Shown: one piece after another, positions 26,191-42,200 of the stretch
Layout of the letters: the number at the start of each line of letters is the position of its first letter
How positions within the stretch are numbered: the first letter of the stretch is position 1
NCBI GenBank assembly: GCA_013399875.1
Contig: VXAZ01004636.1
Coordinates: forward strand, 2,178,596 to 2,242,595
From: Gymnorhina tibicen
Lineage: Eukaryota; Chordata; Aves; Passeriformes; Artamidae
Direction of reading: 5' to 3'
Length of the DNA stretch: 64,000 nucleotides
Position numbers and translations under genes: made by a program
Notes under the pieces: generated by a model
The model's database searches: none
What the model was told of the DNA's origin: nothing
The model's input: only the letters and a program-made list of their open reading frames with translations

Positions 26191-27700
26191 TCTTGTATGT
26201 TACTGTCTATTTTGAATAGATAGTATGGAATACACTTAAAAAGGTATTATGTGTGAAGGGGTGGGGTGAATAAAAAAAGGGGATAATAGTATGTATTATA
26301 TAATTATGCATGTTCATTTTCTTTTTAGGAGTATTTGAGGTGGGCTCACAAAGCATGCTTAGCTGATGTAGAAGGATGTACTCTGGGTTAGCTGTGCTGC
26401 AGACACCAGTCTGGATATTATATCAAATGCTTTTTGAATAACTTTTTCTTTCCCTTCTGAAAAATATCTAATTTAGAATCTAGGTGAAATCCTGTATTAA
26501 AGCAAGCTGTTGGCCAAGGTTACAGCTATGACAAGATCCTCAGAAGTGATTTGGGGATGTCCAACACTAACCTACTTAAACCCTCACTTTCAGCACAGGC
26601 ATTAGACTGGAGTTCAACTCATGGATGCTAAATTATTCAAGTCTATCTACAGATAATAAGACAGGCCAAAGTACAACCTTCAATCTCTGCCTTGCTTCAC
26701 AACTACAGTGGGCTTCCCCCAGAGTACCAGGCAGGCAGGAGAAGCACAGATAGATCTTGAGTTTTGGCACTCCAGTTTGGCAACTGAAGCAAGAGTAACA
26801 AGGTCCAGATCTGCAAAGTGCATTGTAATTTTGTTTGCAGACAGCAGGAGTACACTGCTGTAGCTAACAATGTTAAAGCACAGCAAGAATGCTTTCCCAC
26901 TGTATCGATTTTGTTCCAATGAGCTAAAGCTTCAGGGCCTCAGAAATCAAGAGAGGGAACCCTAAATATTTTACAGAGCTCTTTTCTTTTTGAAAAAATC
27001 CTTAATTTTGTGGTTTCTAGTGAGAAGAGTTGGTCGCTTACTTTTACTAACATCTGTTCTGAAATTGGAGGGAAAAAATTGTTTCTAAGGGAAATAGTTT
27101 CTCTTTTCTAAATTCCTGATTTGCTTATAATAATTTTTTCAATATTGTGTCCTTAATATTACAAACAATACTGAAATTTTTTGATAGAGGATTCTTAACT
27201 AATTTACTTAAAACCAAGATAGTTTAGGTAGTGTTTTGGGTTGGGGGGGTAGGGGGTGTTGTTGGTTTTGGGTATTTTTCAGCATGCCTTTCCTAAATTC
27301 CTTTTTCTTCAGGTTCTTAATTCTGTCATAGCAGGACGTCGACTATGGCAGATTACTTTTCTTTTTTTTCATTAGGAGTTTCAGAAGAGATTTCTATATT
27401 AATCTTGAGGTTTGTCATTATTTTCATTAAGTGTAAAATTTTCTAGGAGTGGATCCATTGTCCCAGTCTGATCTCTGAGACAGTCTGAAGGACATCCTGA
27501 GCAAGATGCTTCAGGTTTGTTATATATTTATATATGTGGCCTTCAGGCTAAGCATTTGGCAGAGATTTTGATCTGGTGTGCTGATAAAAAGGTTAAAAAA
27601 AAAGAATAAAACTGATGTTTTCCCTCCTGCTCGCTGTGGGCACAGGGTTTTTTAAGTGTTCTTCTGCCTTTGTGACAGGAAGTCGTAGCTGTCCTTCCCT
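26191..27700. other. Intergenic region between IREB2 and HYKK
   Basis: No gene is recognised. The sequence is AT-rich. It contains a G-rich tract at 27238-27256 (separate entry). HYKK's CpG island starts at about 27700. Confidence 0.55.
27238..27256 (+). other. Potential G-quadruplex motif
   Basis: Reading + strand: GGG, TT, seven G, TA, five G. This satisfies four runs of three or more G with loops of 2, 1 and 2 bases, a canonical intramolecular quadruplex pattern. It stands alone in AT-rich DNA about 450 bp before the HYKK CpG island. Confidence 0.6.
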
Positions 27701-28060
27701 CTCGTGCTGTTGGAAAACAAAGCCCGTGCCCTGGGGCAGCGCTCCTGCGCCGCGGGGAGGCTCCGGCCGGGGTCGCCTGCAGCGCTGGGCCCCGGGGCCT
27801 TCTCTGCCCGCGCTCGGGGCGGGCTGGGGCCGGCGCGGCCCCGCGTTCCGCTGAACACCGGGCGCTCCGGCCGAGAACCGGGCTGGCGGGGGCTGGGCCG
27901 GCCGGGCCCCCGGCTGACGGCAGCCTCTGCAGCTCCTCGGCCTCCCCGGGCTGGGCAAAGGTTGGCGCGGCTCCCGCCGAGTCCAAGGGTTGCTCGTCTG
28001 GGGAGGCTCGAGATTGCTGCAGCTGGGCGGGCGAGAGACGAGCGAGCGTCTGCAGGTTTG
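27700..28060 (+). promoter_or_regulatory. HYKK: CpG island: probable HYKK promoter and noncoding exon 1
   Basis: A sharply bounded GC/CpG-rich block lies about 550-900 bp upstream of the first HYKK coding exon. A plausible donor (CTGCAG|GTTTGT) at 28055/28056 could end a noncoding exon 1 that splices to the acceptor at 28597-28598. The long open frames on both strands here are products of GC-rich composition. Promoter assignment is by position; the start site is not determined. Confidence 0.65.
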
Positions 28061-28492
28061 TGCGGCCTTTCTTAGCACAGGAACGTGGAAGGCCGCGACT
28101 AAGTGGAAAGATTTAATCTGCTTTAACGTTATGATTTACTAAAATACTTCTTGCCTTTTGCAGGCACGAATTGAAGGCTTCCTGATCAGGGATTCAGCAA
28201 CTCTGTTCCTTAGGGAGTCATTCCTACCTATCAACACTATCAGGTTAGGCTGCTGCTAGAAATGAGCTAATAAAAGCTTGGTTAATAAGCTTTTCATGTC
28301 TGCCGTTCTGAACAGATTGAGTGCATCTCTCTAACAGTCTTTCTTTGGAGGGGCTGCAGCCTAAGTAGTTGATAAGCTACAGTGTAAGAAACCCGAGCTG
28401 GCATGGGAGGTTGGTTTTCTTTGCTTGTTTAATAAATGTAGGAAACTCTTCTCCAGTAGCTGAATGCATTCTGTTGTAGTAATTACTGCTTC

Positions 28493-28563
28493 TGATGTCA
28501 GAATATGATGTCAGGATATGATATATGATATCATCCTACATCATATATCCTGATGTCAGGATA
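28493..28563 (+). repeat. 13-bp repeats with hairpin upstream of HYKK
   Basis: Three copies of TGATGTCAGRATA lie at 28493-28505, 28506-28518 and 28551-28563. Between the second and third is an AT-rich inverted repeat: GATATATGAT (28520-28529) pairs perfectly with ATCATATATC (28540-28549) around a 10-base loop. The array ends 35 bp before the splice acceptor of the first HYKK coding exon. TGATGTCA is one base from the CREB/ATF site TGACGTCA, but binding is not shown. Confidence 0.8.
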
Positions 28564-28605
28564 CAGATCAGATCATCCAGCTTTTCTTTTTCTCCTAGAG
28601 ACACA

Positions 28606-31600
28606 ATGTCTTCTGGAAATGACTGTCAACCCCAGACCTTGACCAAACCAGCACTTGGTGAGAAAGAGGCAGCTGAATTGGTTGACAGAGTGTTTGGATT
28701 GAAGGTGTCTTGGATTGGGTCACTCCCCAGCTATGATGATCAGAACTTCCACGTGCGTGTCGCAGCTGAAGGTGCTGATGAGTACGTCCTCAAAATCACC
28801 AATGCAGAAGACAGCCAGGAGCCTGACCTCATTGAAGCACAGACCCAGGCCATGATGTTTCTCAGTGCTGAAGGCTTCCCTTCAGCTACTCCCTATCTCA
28901 CAAAAGATGGTAACATAATGTCTCTGGAGTCGGGAGGTGAGCCATTGTGGGCACCTTTACTGCCCCACTCTCACCCTTAGCTTGGCAGTAGCTTGCTACG
29001 TGGCACACCATGTATATGCTAAAGGGAAATTCTAGGCTTGTGTTGGAATAGTAGGGATATGCATCAGGTGACCTGTATTCCAGCCATAATAGTTAGTCCA
29101 AACTTTAAATACCAGAAGCAAAGCAACTCAGAGAGTAATAATTAACTAGGAAAACACTTGAGTTTAAGAATTGGAGAAAACATTTATCTGACACGTGTCC
29201 ATGCACAAGTTAAAAGACACCTCACTGACTACGTGGTGCTCAAAATTATTTGCCTGCAGAGTGGTGTAAAATACAGTTTCAGTCCATCTCTGAAGCCAGA
29301 ACAAACTCCTTTAATGGTGTTTGGAAGAAAAATTGTGTAGGCATTTAGCTTTTACTGTCACTGTAACTTCCATACATTTGGGATTCTTGAGACCTGTTCT
29401 GCTGCAAAACTTTACATGGGTGTGTGCAGGCACTGTAGGAACTCTGCTTGGTGCTGAATTGGGTCCAAGCACAAGGACTAAAACTCCAGCATAGATTTTG
29501 TAAGTGTGTTAAGGTTTGTACATTATTAAACAGCATTCTGGTAAATCAAATCTTTGCATGAAATCCGTTTTATGAGCTACATCTGACAACTTCTACACTG
29601 CGATAAACCTTTTTTGCCTCTTGTATTAACTGATACTCAATAGCACATATCGGAGTGACTGACTGCATCTCTCCTTGTCAGATACTAGACCTGGGAGCAA
29701 GAAGTACATGGTGAGACTGTTGACTTACCTGCCAGGTACACCAGTAGCAAAAGTTGCTACCAATGCTCAGATTCTGTATGAGATCGGGAAGCTCGCTGCC
29801 AGCGTGGATAAAGTACTCTCAGAGGTGAGTTCTCATGCTTCAGCCTCAAACTTCTCTCTTAATCAATGTCTCTTCAGCATTTGCTCACGTGCTTGCTGCC
29901 TGCTTTTCTGACCTGCAAAATGCAAGTTGGTGACTGCAGATGTCAGTTTTGACTCATGGCTCAGGTGCTAGCCTCCAAGCTGGCTGCTACTAAAGCCTTT
30001 CCCCCAGTACATGACAAGTGACATGGCCCTGGTGATCCTTCTGCAATGCATTTTTGTACCACAAACAGAGAGATAAGGAGTTCTTTTTACTTAGGCAAAG
30101 CTCACTTGTTAGTATTTCAAACCTGGCAAATAAAGGAGAATGAACCTTAGGGTGCTCGAATTAGAAGAATGCCCAGCTCATTTTAAAGGATTTTTGTGTA
30201 GTGCACAGCTGGCTGATCTATTACTTTGAATTCCTTTTGACTTGCTGACTTTCTCCTCGTCATTAGCACTGTGACCATTTCACATTGGTAGCAGCTGGTA
30301 CCCTCCCTACAGTGCCAGCTGTGCCAACAAAAGGAGATCTGTGACACTTCTCATTTGCCCTGCTTCCACTCAAATAGTCCTAATGCAAAGTAAGTTCTGT
30401 CTTTACTCTGTAGTTATACAGGATAATAAAGCTGATCAGTCAGACAGAAATTAAGTTTGATGCATGAAAGAACTCACATTATTTATTAACCTTTCATTAA
30501 CCTTTTCTTCTCATGTTCTGGCTACCAGCTTCAGCCAGTTATGAAATGTGAATTGCCAGTTTTACTAACCACATTCTTAAATTACAGGAGCATTTTTCAG
30601 TTGGGAAAGATAATTTACTGTTGCCTTCTGACACACTGATCACACTCTTATAATGTGATTAAAATAAGTCTCAAAATATGCCTATGACTGATCCTGCCAA
30701 GGAGGAAGTAGTTAATGAGAAGCAATTCTGATAGAAATGGCTCTTTATTCCCTTAAGATATGGATTATCATCCACTAAGGTGGTTTAGGTTTGATCTTGT
30801 TCTTTACCTGTTCATACACTGTCCACTTTTGCCTATCATTTAGTGATCTTTAAGAGCCTTAATTACAAGCATAGTATTTGTTTTTTTTCTTAAAAGAAAG
30901 CCAGCTACTCTTGTGGGAAATCTTTTTTTATTTTCCCTATGCACTGATCAAATCTGGACCAGAGGTCACCTTACTAAGCATCTGAGGAGTCCAAGGTAAG
31001 CATGGGATGTGCAGTGGGAGAGATGCTTTTCCTCTCTGAATGTCACTTTCCAAAGCATCTCTTCCATTTGCTAGTGAGAGAGAGGTTAAGGACCTTGTTT
31101 GTTTAAAGTAGTGAGGCCTGGATGTACAAAGGCAAATTTCCGTAAGAATAAAGCCGTGGTCAGTGTCTCCATAAACTACTGTGCTCAGGATTTTTCATAT
31201 ACCAGCTGTTCCTAAGGCTTGTCCCCCAAAGGTCCCACCTTTAAAAGCACAGAGTGTGCCTGTTCCCAGCACACTGGCAGGTTTGTGTCTCTGGTGCTCC
31301 CCCAGCTTTCTGCAGCACCAGCTGTGCAGGCTCAGCTCTGCCAGAGTGGTACTCTCGCCTTGGCAGAGGCTCAAAGTTGCTACATAACGTCACCCTATGG
31401 ACAGTCAACAGCAATTTTAGATTATTAAAGTGACAAATGACATAAGATAACCTTTGTACCTAAAACATGGGGAAAAACTGTTCGGGCTCTATGTAGATAC
31501 TAAGATGCTTGCCTTAATCATTCTTCAGGCTATTCTTTTACTTGATATAAAGCAATAGTCCAAGTCATGGTGCTTTTCAGTAAGTTTTACTAGAAACCTG

Positions 31601-33001
31601 TTAAAATTAATAGGGGTTTTGAATCAAGCCCTTTAATCATAAAGTCAGCACTTTTTCTTATGGCCTATATTATTGTGTGCTTTTTCCAAAGAAATTCCAG
31701 CATCCATCAGTAAAAAGTCTGCATCGAGGTCAGTTCATTTGGAACCTGGCAAATGTTCCTCTTCTGGATCAGTACATTTATGCCTTGGGCCAGAACAAAT
31801 ACCGTGCAGTGGTGGAGCAAGTTATTGAGCAGTTTAAAGGCAAAGTAATACCCAAGCTAAGCAGTTTCCGAGCCTGTGAGTATTTTATTCTTATTGTAAT
31901 TATGTTGAACTGAGACACAGAAATTTCTTACAGGAGTTTGGGTCCGTGGAAAAGGAAAACAAAAATATCAAACAAAGTAAATCTCTTTTCTGTAGCCTGG
32001 ACATGGACAAATATTGTGCTGAATGTGCACAGCACAAAGTAAGCCAAGAGGAATGTTCCGTCCAGTCAGGGTCAATTCTTTATCCTTCTGATGAGTTTGC
32101 TCCTAGTTAAGGTTATGATTTTCATGCTGTTATATCAGCTTACTAAATATATATGGAGTACAGTACTACCTTTCATAAAGGCCCAAATAAGTACTTCATC
32201 ATATTTTTGGCATTCAGTTGACATTGATACTGATGATAATGTGGCAGTTCTGTAGTTGGAAACTACTATTGTGTGTTTGCAAACGTAGCGTGTATTGCGG
32301 GTCACACCAGCCTGGAGTGAGATCTCATAACACTCCCTCTTATCCATAGCTGTTGTTCGTCTGGCAGTGCAGTGGAGGTTCATGGGAAGCAGTAAAGGTG
32401 TGAGAGGCAGCACTTGATGCTGCAGGGGACTAGTGTGGTTTTGTAGTTGAGTGTTAGTTTGACATGCATCTTCCCAAAGCTGTTTCAGCTGTTTAATAAT
32501 TATTAAATACTGTTTCTATTTCTTCTGTAATGTTTAGGTATCAATCATGGAGACCTTAATGACCATAACATTCTAGTAGACTCCAGTTCTGGTTCCCTGG
32601 AGAATCCCCAGTACAGAGTGTCTGGCATCCTGGACTTCAGCGACATGAGTTACGGGTATTACGTATTTGAGGTTGCGATAGCCATCATGTACATGATGAT
32701 TGAGAGCCCAGACCCTCTGAGCGTTGGGGGACATGTTCTCGCAGGGTTTGAGAGCGTTGTGCCCCTCACCGCCGAGGAGAGAGGTGCCCTCTTCCTCCTG
32801 GTGAGCGGGAGGTTTGCACAATCCCTCGTCATTGCTGCCCACACGGCTCTGCTGTACCCGGAGAACAAGGAGTACCTCACAATCACGGCTAAAACTGGCT
32901 GGAAACACTTAATGACAATGTTCGAGGTGGGCCAGGAAGCTGTGGAGAAGACGTGGTTTGAGACTGCCCAGGCGTACACGCACCACGCACCTGCCCCGTA
33001 G
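28606..33001 (+). CDS. HYKK: Hydroxylysine kinase (5-hydroxy-L-lysine kinase)
   Basis: Cytosolic GTP-dependent kinase that phosphorylates 5-hydroxylysine, the product of collagen and lysine turnover, to 5-phosphohydroxylysine (EC 2.7.1.81); formerly AGPHD1, in the aminoglycoside-phosphotransferase-like fold (family knowledge). Coding exons are 28606-28936, 29682-29824, 31692-31875 and 32538-33001 (TAG). They sum to 1122 nt = 373 codons plus stop, the length of human HYKK. The start MSSGNDCQ matches the mammalian MSSGN start; an upstream in-frame ATG at 28525 lies before the splice acceptor (28597-28598) and is not used in this model. Motifs: [10 protein letters not shown] near residue 40, [11 protein letters not shown], the catalytic loop [12 protein letters not shown], and [15 protein letters not shown], the metal-binding segment. 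The last reads DFSD where I expect DFGD from human. All introns are GT-AG. HYKK ends close to PSMA4, both on the + strand. Confidence 0.97.
29825..31691 (+). other. HYKK: HYKK intron between coding exons 2 and 3
   Basis: 1.9 kb of AT-leaning intronic sequence. No nested gene or recognisable mobile element was seen. Confidence 0.6.
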
Positions 33002-33040
33002 GTCCGTGGCCGCTGAGGTACTGGGGGTGACACCGGACTG

Positions 33041-33055
33041 AATAAAAGCAATAAA
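33041..33055 (+). promoter_or_regulatory. HYKK: Two overlapping-range poly(A) signals of HYKK
   Basis: AATAAA occurs at 33041-33046 and again at 33050-33055, only 40 and 49 bases after the stop codon. This implies a very short HYKK 3'UTR of roughly 60-80 bases. The sequence becomes GC-rich and repetitive directly after. Confidence 0.75.
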
Positions 33056-33150
33056 GGCAGCGCTGTCTGGGCTGGATGGGACGCGTCCGCCGCGCTGCGT
33101 CCGCGGGCAGGGGCGGGGCCAGGCTCACTCCCCGGGAGAGGAAGCCATTA

Positions 33151-33369
33151 CCGCCCTCACAGCAGGGGCAGTGCATGTGACCGTTATGCGCCCTCATGGC
33201 AGGAGTGAGGCCGTCACTCGCCCTCACGCCGGGGGTGTGGTGTGACCAGTGCCTGCCCTCACAGGCCGGGAGCAGAGGCGTCACTCGCCCTCACGCCGGG
33301 GGTGTGGTGTAACCACTGCCTGCCCTCACAGGCCGGGAGCAGGGCCGTCACTCGCCCTCACGCCGGGGG
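33151..33369 (+). repeat. GC-rich minisatellite, 67-bp period, running into a gap
   Basis: The marker GTCACTCGCCCTCACGCC begins at 33213, 33280 and 33347, exactly 67 bp apart each time. Each 67-bp unit splits into two related parts of about 35 and 32 bp, each beginning GCCCTCA or CCCTCA. Two more diverged monomers precede it, from about 33151. The array runs straight into the N gap at 33370, so its true copy number is unknown. Copies differ at only a few positions. Confidence 0.9.
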
Positions 33370-33582
33370 NNNNNNNNNNNNNNNNNNNNNNNNNNNNNNN
33401 NNNNNNNNNNNNNNNNNNNNNNNNNNNNNNNNNNNNNNNNNNNNNNNNNNNNNNNNNNNNNNNNNNNNNNNNNNNNNNNNNNNNNNNNNNNNNNNNNNNN
33501 NNNNNNNNNNNNNNNNNNNNNNNNNNNNNNNNNNNNNNNNNNNNNNNNNNNNNNNNNNNNNNNNNNNNNNNNNNNNNNNNNN
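33370..33582. other. Assembly gap (213 N) in the minisatellite/PSMA4 promoter region
   Basis: The left flank is the 67-bp minisatellite and the right flank is GC-rich promoter DNA. The gap most likely contains further repeat units that the assembler could not resolve. Confidence 0.95.
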
Positions 33583-34153
33583 ACACGGCGGGGGAGCAGA
33601 TTCCCGCCCCTTTCGGGGGAGCGGGGGAACGCGCGGGGGAACGCGCACGTGACGCTGCGGGCGGCGCGCGCCGGCCCCGCCCCGCGGCGCCAGGGAAGGG
33701 CGCAGGCCCCGCCCCAGGCCGGCACGCGGCACCGCGCAGGCGCGGCGGCCATTTCCGACGCGGCGGTGAAGGTTCGGGCGCGGCCGCAGCGCCCGGTTCT
33801 TGCCCTCCGGCCGGGCCTCGCGCCCCCCCGCCCGGCCCATCGGTTCCCTCCGGCCCGCCGTGAGTGAGGACGGGCGGCGGGTGGGCGGTGGGGTACGGGA
33901 CGCGTCTCTGGGTGGCGCGGGAGGCGGCGCGGCCCTCGCGTTCTGCCGTGCTGAGGATGACTGTGCAGTGTGGGCGCGGGAGGCGGGCGGCAGCGCCCCC
34001 TGGGGCCGTGCCGGGGTGCGCTCGGTGCCGGTTCCCGGGGTTCCCGGTTCACGTGCCCTGTGCTCTTTTACAGGCCCGGTGCCGGTTCCCGTGCCGGTTC
34101 CTGTGCCCTCCTGCCGGCCTGCTGCCCTCTGCCCGCGGCGCGTCCCCGGCACC

Positions 34154-38958
<4,805 letters not shown>

Positions 38959-38984
38959 AATATGGAATCAAGTGTTCTCTAGAT

Positions 38985-39194
38985 AATAAAGGACCTGCTT
39001 CAGCAAAAGATAATCTGGATTTCTGTTCTGTAGAAGCCTACAACTATGCCATGGAGGACCCAGAATTAGTTTTGATGAACCAGGTCCTTAGTCATCATTT
39101 AGATAATTAGTTTACTGCTCCTTACATTGACCAATAATTGCTTTAATTCTTGAACACTCTTTCTTTCATCTTCTATTTTTTATTATGGAATAAA
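38985..39194 (+). promoter_or_regulatory. PSMA4: Poly(A) signals of PSMA4
   Basis: AATAAA occurs at 38985-38990 (27 bases after the stop codon) and at 39189-39194. The second is followed by GATGGGTGTCTTTATTTCC, a good GT-rich downstream element, giving a 3'UTR of about 260 bases. Both may be used. Confidence 0.7.
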
Positions 39195-39219
39195 ATTTAA
39201 GAAGAATAGTGATGGGTGT

Positions 39220-42200
39220 CTTTATTTCCTCAGTAATGCCAGGATATGCACAATCTTGAGGAATTTAATTGCTTTAAACCATTAAAACAAGGTATATGCT
39301 AGTTGGTAAAGAACAAATATGGTGTTAGAATTGTTAGAATTTTGTGTGTATGTGTGGGTTTTCCTTTTAAGGTAGTGAAAAGAGCTCCTAAGTTTGAAAA
39401 GTCATTTCACAAATACAGAATTAAAGTGTGCTGGCATGCCAAGTTTTAGTTTTGGCCTATTTTGTTCTATAGCAGGCTCTGTCGAACTGATGGTCTTGCA
39501 AGCAGTAGTGTTTTAAAAATGCCCTGTAGCAAATGTGTTCAGTTTATCATAGCCTTCACAAGTGCATGTGTTTTCTAAGGAATTAATCATACAACACTAG
39601 TTATATTCACACAAACTAGAAAGACATTTTACAAAGGCCATGTGAAAATGTTTTATCTTGTCAAAATACAAATAGGTAAGTAAAATAGTGCATGATTTTA
39701 GGCCATGTTGACTATTTCACATTTTATCCTGGAAGGAAATTGAGATTTTTTATATTTAGTGTAGTGTTGCTGATACTTCCCCAGTGAATTTGGTTCCTTT
39801 CTCTGACACACCAGTCAAGAAAACGAATCAGTTAACCACCAAGAAATCATAATTGTGTATGAATTGGAAATTACAGTAATTTTTGTGCAGCGTGCACCTA
39901 TACCGAATGCGAAAAAGTATGATTGTCAGATTAGTAAAAGTCTCTTCTACTTCTGGAAAAAAAATCATCTGGAGTGAACAAAAGAAATGAAAGCAAGTTA
40001 CTGAAAATTGCTGTGCACCCATTCAGATATCAAAAGCAAAGTGAAAAGCCTGAGTGACATGATTAAATGTGAGGCCTTGCTGAATTTCAAACTATGACAG
40101 TGGTGATCCAGCCCATTTGTGCCCACCCTGGATTGTATTGATCTTGTAGGTTGGTTGGTTTGGTTTGGTTTGGTTTGGTTTTCTACCCCAAAGGATACCT
40201 GATGTATACAGGATTTAATATGACCATTTAAAGAAACTGAGTGAATCCATACAGTGTTTTGTTGGTTTCAATCCATCTCAGACATTTTTGACTAAAATGT
40301 ACTTTGTCAACATGGCCAGAAATGACCCTTCCTCTCAACTAAACCCATTTTTGAGCTCACTGCTGTAAGAGTCACTGTTGAGAACAGAGGGAAGGAATCT
40401 GACTTGAGATGTCTGTGCTGCAGCTTGTGTACTTGTCCTGCACTCACTCTGGCAGCCTCTGTACAGAGAGGGAGGCTGTGGGTTCTCTGCAGGACCTGCT
40501 TGGTCATTATCTAAGTCTTGGTGGAGACCAATCGCTTTAGTCTTTTGCACTGAACTTAGATAGCACTTTGTTAATACTCAAATTTTATAGCTAATGAAAG
40601 TTTAACTGACTTTTATTTACACCTTGTGCAACAGTAGGTCTTCCAAATAACAACATAGGAATGGCATTTCATGTACCAAGTCCTGAATAGCTGCAGACAA
40701 CATGCAATGGGTAATATTTAATCTCCATTATAAAGGATTGTATAAATACCTCAAGCTCCATTTTTATTTAGGAATCCAGTGCTCAATCTTTCTATTTTTT
40801 GATACCATGAATGCAATATATCAGCATCTTTTGCAGATTTCTGGATCACTGGTGATGGTTATACAAGTACTTGGAATATGCTCTAAAAGCAGCAATGCCA
40901 AAATGGAGTTTTTTCTCACTTCTCAAAGATTACTTGCAACAATACGTGATAGATTCCAGCAACGCTTTCGGTCTTCTAGGAAACTGTTAGAGCATCTGAG
41001 CTTGTGTTCATCAATGTATATAGTTCATAAAAGGCAGTTTAGTGTAGTAGTGTAAGTATTATCATATAGTTTAGAATATAGACTTACTAAAATATTTTTC
41101 TTAAAGGCATCTTTTTCTAACAAAATGGGGATAACTCATATATGCATATCTTGGTTTAAAGAATTAACAATACCATTTCTTTGCCAAACATGGCATCATT
41201 TGCTGGTAAAGGAGAACTTTTTAGACACTGTAATAATAAAAAGTTGGAATGACTTAAATAATATTCTGATCTGTACTGCATAATGTATTGAAGCATTGTG
41301 ATAAGTTCTAAAAGATCTATTTATTTAAAGGTTTTGTTTGCACAAAGTGGAAGTATTGTCTAATACTTCAGAGTATAATCTTTGAACAGTAATTACCAAT
41401 TTAATTTAAAAAACTGTCATCTCTCCTGAGTGCCATTAATAGCTGATTGTGAGCTGAGCCTCAGTACTGCCTTGGAACAGGCAAGTAACTCTAGCTGGCA
41501 GTCATGTCCAAGATGTACAGCCGAGTTCTCCTAACCTAAATTTAATTTGTGATTCTTTTCTGCATTTGAGCCTAGGGCAGTAAGCAGATGCTGGAGATCT
41601 TTCATGATTAGAATCTTCCTGAGCCATCCGGACACTAATGCAAGTTCCTTACCTGTTCTTCCTAGAAATAAGAGCAGTGTTTGACTGCACTGGCCTATTG
41701 TGTTGATTCTGGCTTTGTGTGTTTAAAAAAAAAAAAAAATTAAAAAAAATCACCACCAACTGTGCCTTTTCTGGGAGTGGTTTGGGGATAAATCGTAAGA
41801 ACAGAAAAAATGATTCTGGCGATACATTTGAGGTATCTTTGCTAATCAAAATGATCTTCCTGTTCTTTGTATGTTTTTTTGGTGTACGTAGTGTTTACGT
41901 AGAGTTTACAGTGTATTACATAAGTATTTAAAATATTTAGCTATTGCTGTGGATTTAATGTTATTTTAAAACAAGAACTTCATGTGGTGCTGTGGAAGGT
42001 GACAGATTTTTCAAATTAGGTAAAAGTATTTACTTAAAATTGTTTGCATAATATGATGTTTGTAAACTTAAAAAACTGGATAGCTTATATCTCACTTGAG
42101 TGCATGATAGAACTTGTTAGGGCAAATATGCAAATATTCACAAATAGATTGTCCTAAGAAATTGTAATGTGGTTTGTTATTCTAAGTAGTTAAGAGATAA

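Noticed and set aside
27543..28078. Overlapping 147- and 161-codon open frames on the - strand at the HYKK CpG island
   Set aside because: Pro/Ala/Arg-rich translations of a CpG island; stop codons are rare in such DNA. No known protein is visible.
28525..28605. Upstream in-frame ATG that would extend HYKK
   Set aside because: It lies in the repeat before a good polypyrimidine tract and AG acceptor. Starting at 28606 gives the family start MSSGN and exactly 373 residues.
40702..41055. 117-codon + strand frame between PSMA4 and CHRNA5
   Set aside because: Unrecognised and AT-rich, with no supporting signals; best seen as chance.
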